Source: Dendrophyllia cribrosa
Taxonomy: Eukaryota > Cnidaria > Anthozoa > Scleractinia > Dendrophylliidae
NCBI GenBank assembly: GCA_024195265.1
Contig: JAJLRJ010000005.1
Location: 30,887,036 to 30,951,035 of the forward strand
DNA length: 64,000 nucleotides
Direction of reading: 5' to 3'
The notes below the pieces were generated by a model, which was not told where the DNA came from, ran no database searches, and saw only the letters and a program-made list of their open reading frames with translations. Below, piece after piece: positions 61,401 to 64,000 of this stretch. The position numbers and the translations under genes are program-made. How positions within the stretch are numbered: the stretch's first letter is position 1; each line of letters starts with the position of its first letter.

Positions 61401-63955
61401 TTTAGTTCAAATTAAATTAACGTTCCTGAACGTTTTTCATAAAGTAATCCGTCTTTGAGAGCCGTTTAGAATACAGAGAGGCTCAAATTCAAGTGTTTTG
61501 TGGCTTACTCATCAATCGCGAATCTCTTAAAAGAAACACCTTGAAACACTCTTTGCTCCATTGAACACCTCAGGTCGTTCCAATTTGTAAATTTTCACCC
61601 CTCCGCGGTAAAATGATGAATTTAAGGACTAGTAAATTACTCATTACTGATAAGATGTATCGAGCTCAGAAGATATGCTAATTTGCACGCGCAAAATAAT
61701 TCGTGTCTTTCTTGGGATATACCCGAGGTAAACAACATTGCCAAGCGAAATCATGTCCAAAAATCTTCTTGGAGATTTTGAGTTTTTTAGTTTGCTTCTT
61801 TGTAAAGTATACTCAGCTCAATATCGTCTGGTTTATATTAAACGCGCTACCGGTTTGTGCTTATTGTTATGGAAATTATTCAACATTGATTTATCGTTTT
61901 TTGTTCCCAAGTTTTTGTTAGGTTAACCTTTTGTTGGTTTTCCATGCAGATAAGAGTTGTGTTTGCGTATAGACTTATTTCGACATTTGTTAGTTTAAGT
62001 AAGATACGAACAACGCGAAAATAACGTATCTTTAATTGCGAAACCAAAAAGTGTTCGTCTGAAAGACTCTTGAGAAATGGAGCGATGTATCGGGGTCACG
62101 TTTGGTTCTTGAAAATCTATTTTTAATTTTCAATATATCGGACTCGATATCACAGACATGAATGAATGTGGTTTATACATATAGCTTTAAAAAGTCACTG
62201 CAATCGATTGTTTCTCAGATATTGAAACAAGCTAAAGATAGAACAAGCCGATCTCAGGCTGCAGTATATAGTAATAAAGTCCAAATTGAAACGAAGAATT
62301 TCCTGTGGCAGAACTGGCTTATGCCAATCCTATTTCGGGTTTTAAACGTCAGGCTTAACAAGATAAAACGCCTCAGGAAAAACGCAAAGCTTCTTTATTC
62401 AATGCTACGTATATTGCCTTGATCTGGATTTCAACAGTTTTAGATGAGACTAACCATGGATCACTTGTAATGTACTTGTGTGGTAAAAGACTCCAGCTCA
62501 AATTCTGGTTAGTATCTGTTGACAGTCCGCCTGCAATTATCGACACAAGAACTGAACAAGATGATTTTAGCTTTCACTGAGTGATTTTCACTCCCTGAAT
62601 AAACTGAAGTAACCCGAGCACTGCTGGTTTAGCCTTTTAATCATCGACAGACGGAATATTTCTTCCCAAAGGCGGATACATTGATATTTAAACGCAATGA
62701 CACCTGAATTAATGCGTGTTGAAGCCGTTTTTGCCACAATTTCTGCCAACTTCTTTTCTACAGATTCCTGTGGTCGAGGAACACGCTTTTCATATTGTCA
62801 GCATATTTCTAATTTCCTTCGCAAATGCTTCCTGTGTTTCGTCAAAGTACAACCCCTTCCTTTTCATTACAAAATACATAACAGTCCAAAGCCCTCCAAC
62901 GTTGAAAGACCAAAATCATAAGTTACCTACCGCGTTAGAATGTAACTGTTTCACAGATGGTAAAAATTCCTTGATGTGTTCAAAGACTCCACACTGCCGG
63001 GAATATTCGATACTCATCTGATTCGCCATCGTTATATCACACAGCTTTAAATCGTCTTGTCGCTATGAAAATATATCATTTTACGGTCGTTGTTTTTGTC
63101 CGCCAAAGATCTGTTTTTTTCCGTGTTTAACTCAACATGTTACTTGTTTTGAGTGAACAAATTTATCGCACGCCCGAACTCTATTCAGATCTATTCGTTT
63201 GTCGACAGAGCTGTTTTCTTTTTCTGCAGTTGTTACAGCTTGTTCAACTTTTATAGTGCGTAATCCGTGTTTATCGCGATACCAGCTTTATCAGTGTGCC
63301 ATGTCGAGAGTACTTTAAATCCTCTAGTTCGGTCTACAGATATAAAATCGATCGTAGACATTAAACTTGTTTTAGCGATCTAGTGATACTGTACAAGACC
63401 CTGCACAGTATGTGAGCTACATACGACACCTTATATCTGATAAAGTTAAACGCAGTTTCCTGTCTATAAGGTTTTCAAATTATCACCCTCATGCACTTCA
63501 CGGGGCTTGAAAAATTTTGTACCCGCGAACCAGCGACGCCGAAATTGAGCCTTTCCTATGCTTTTGTTGTGGGCGGCGGCTTTGAAAGCTCTAGGATTTC
63601 CAAAGATAAAATTTTCAAAACAGGACGAATCCGTAATAAACAGTTGTGTGTTTTCAGAAATCTGAAATGCAATCATGCATATTGTTGGCGATTATACAAA
63701 AGATTTCATCGCCAGCGTACACAAAGGAAAAGGGGGAATATTTACTGATAACCCCTTCCTCTTTTGACTTATCTCTACACCAAAGCGATGCATGTGTGTT
63801 TAAGGATTTAGTCTAGAGCATGTGTACAGATAGATATAGCTAACTAGCTACCATAACTACATCGCGAGCCTACTGGCGGCCGCAGTCCTCTGAACAAGTT
63901 TACTCGCGCCCGCAGCTCTGAGTATCTTGCGCTGTGCGTGTGGAGGAACATTTAC
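58405..63955. other. Non-coding stretch, possibly a long first intron
   Basis: No recognised exon, RNA gene or element boundary was seen over 5.5 kb. The open frames present are short and AT-driven. Confidence 0.4.
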
Positions 63956-64000
63956 TATGTCTGTGGAGTCTGCTAACCACGAAACCTGTATCTTGGGGAG
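63956..64000 (+). CDS. Possible start of a gene cut by the window edge
   Basis: ATG at 63956 opens a frame (MSVESANHETCILG) that runs to the window end without a stop. It follows a GC-richer leader-like stretch. Only 15 codons are visible, so no family can be named, and chance openness is quite possible. Confidence 0.2.

Overview
This window looks like nuclear DNA from an anthozoan cnidarian, most likely a stony coral. That is an inference from three things: AT-rich spliced genes with GT-AG introns, heavy intron seeding with the ACATGTACATGT motif, and a dense mix of Penelope-like, L1-like and other LINE fragments with many short inverted-repeat (MITE or foldback) elements. There are no operons, no bacterial-type genes and no CRISPR array.

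Region 1-4400 is transposon territory. It opens with the 3' part of a Penelope-like element (reverse transcriptase plus GIY-YIG endonuclease, + strand, broken by a frame shift and an in-frame TAG). A degenerate tRNA-like sequence follows, then a LINE reverse-transcriptase relic on the minus strand, split by a 1.14-kb terminal-inverted-repeat element that carries an 11-bp target-site duplication and a smaller nested element.

Region 4400-18730 is the only confident host gene. I could reconstruct it exon by exon as eight coding exons on the + strand with consistent splice phases, encoding 421 residues. The protein has an N-terminal myristoylation signature, a C2 domain with all expected calcium-binding aspartates, a second C2 domain that has lost several of them, and a C-terminal helical tail. 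A ninth 24-nt candidate microexon would insert 8 residues into the first C2 domain. A perfect CRE and a half CRE lie just upstream of the start codon. The introns hold nested MITEs, a LINE 3' end, and a roughly 23-copy 22-bp minisatellite in the last intron.

Region 18730-45140 has no recognisable host gene. It holds many MITE families, several in two or more copies, and one 4.7-kb 5'-truncated L1-like LINE (minus strand, 25.89-30.57 kb) apparently inserted into a larger inverted-repeat element. A tRNA-derived SINE lies near 45 kb.

Region 45140-64000 has fewer recognisable repeats and no recognised protein. Two candidate promoter and leader-exon arrangements (TATA box followed by a GTGAGT splice donor near 55.5 and 58.3 kb) and a short open frame that starts 45 bases before the window end suggest a gene that begins here and continues beyond the window. 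This is tentative.

All coordinates were derived by eye. Family assignments rest on recognised motifs, with no database search.
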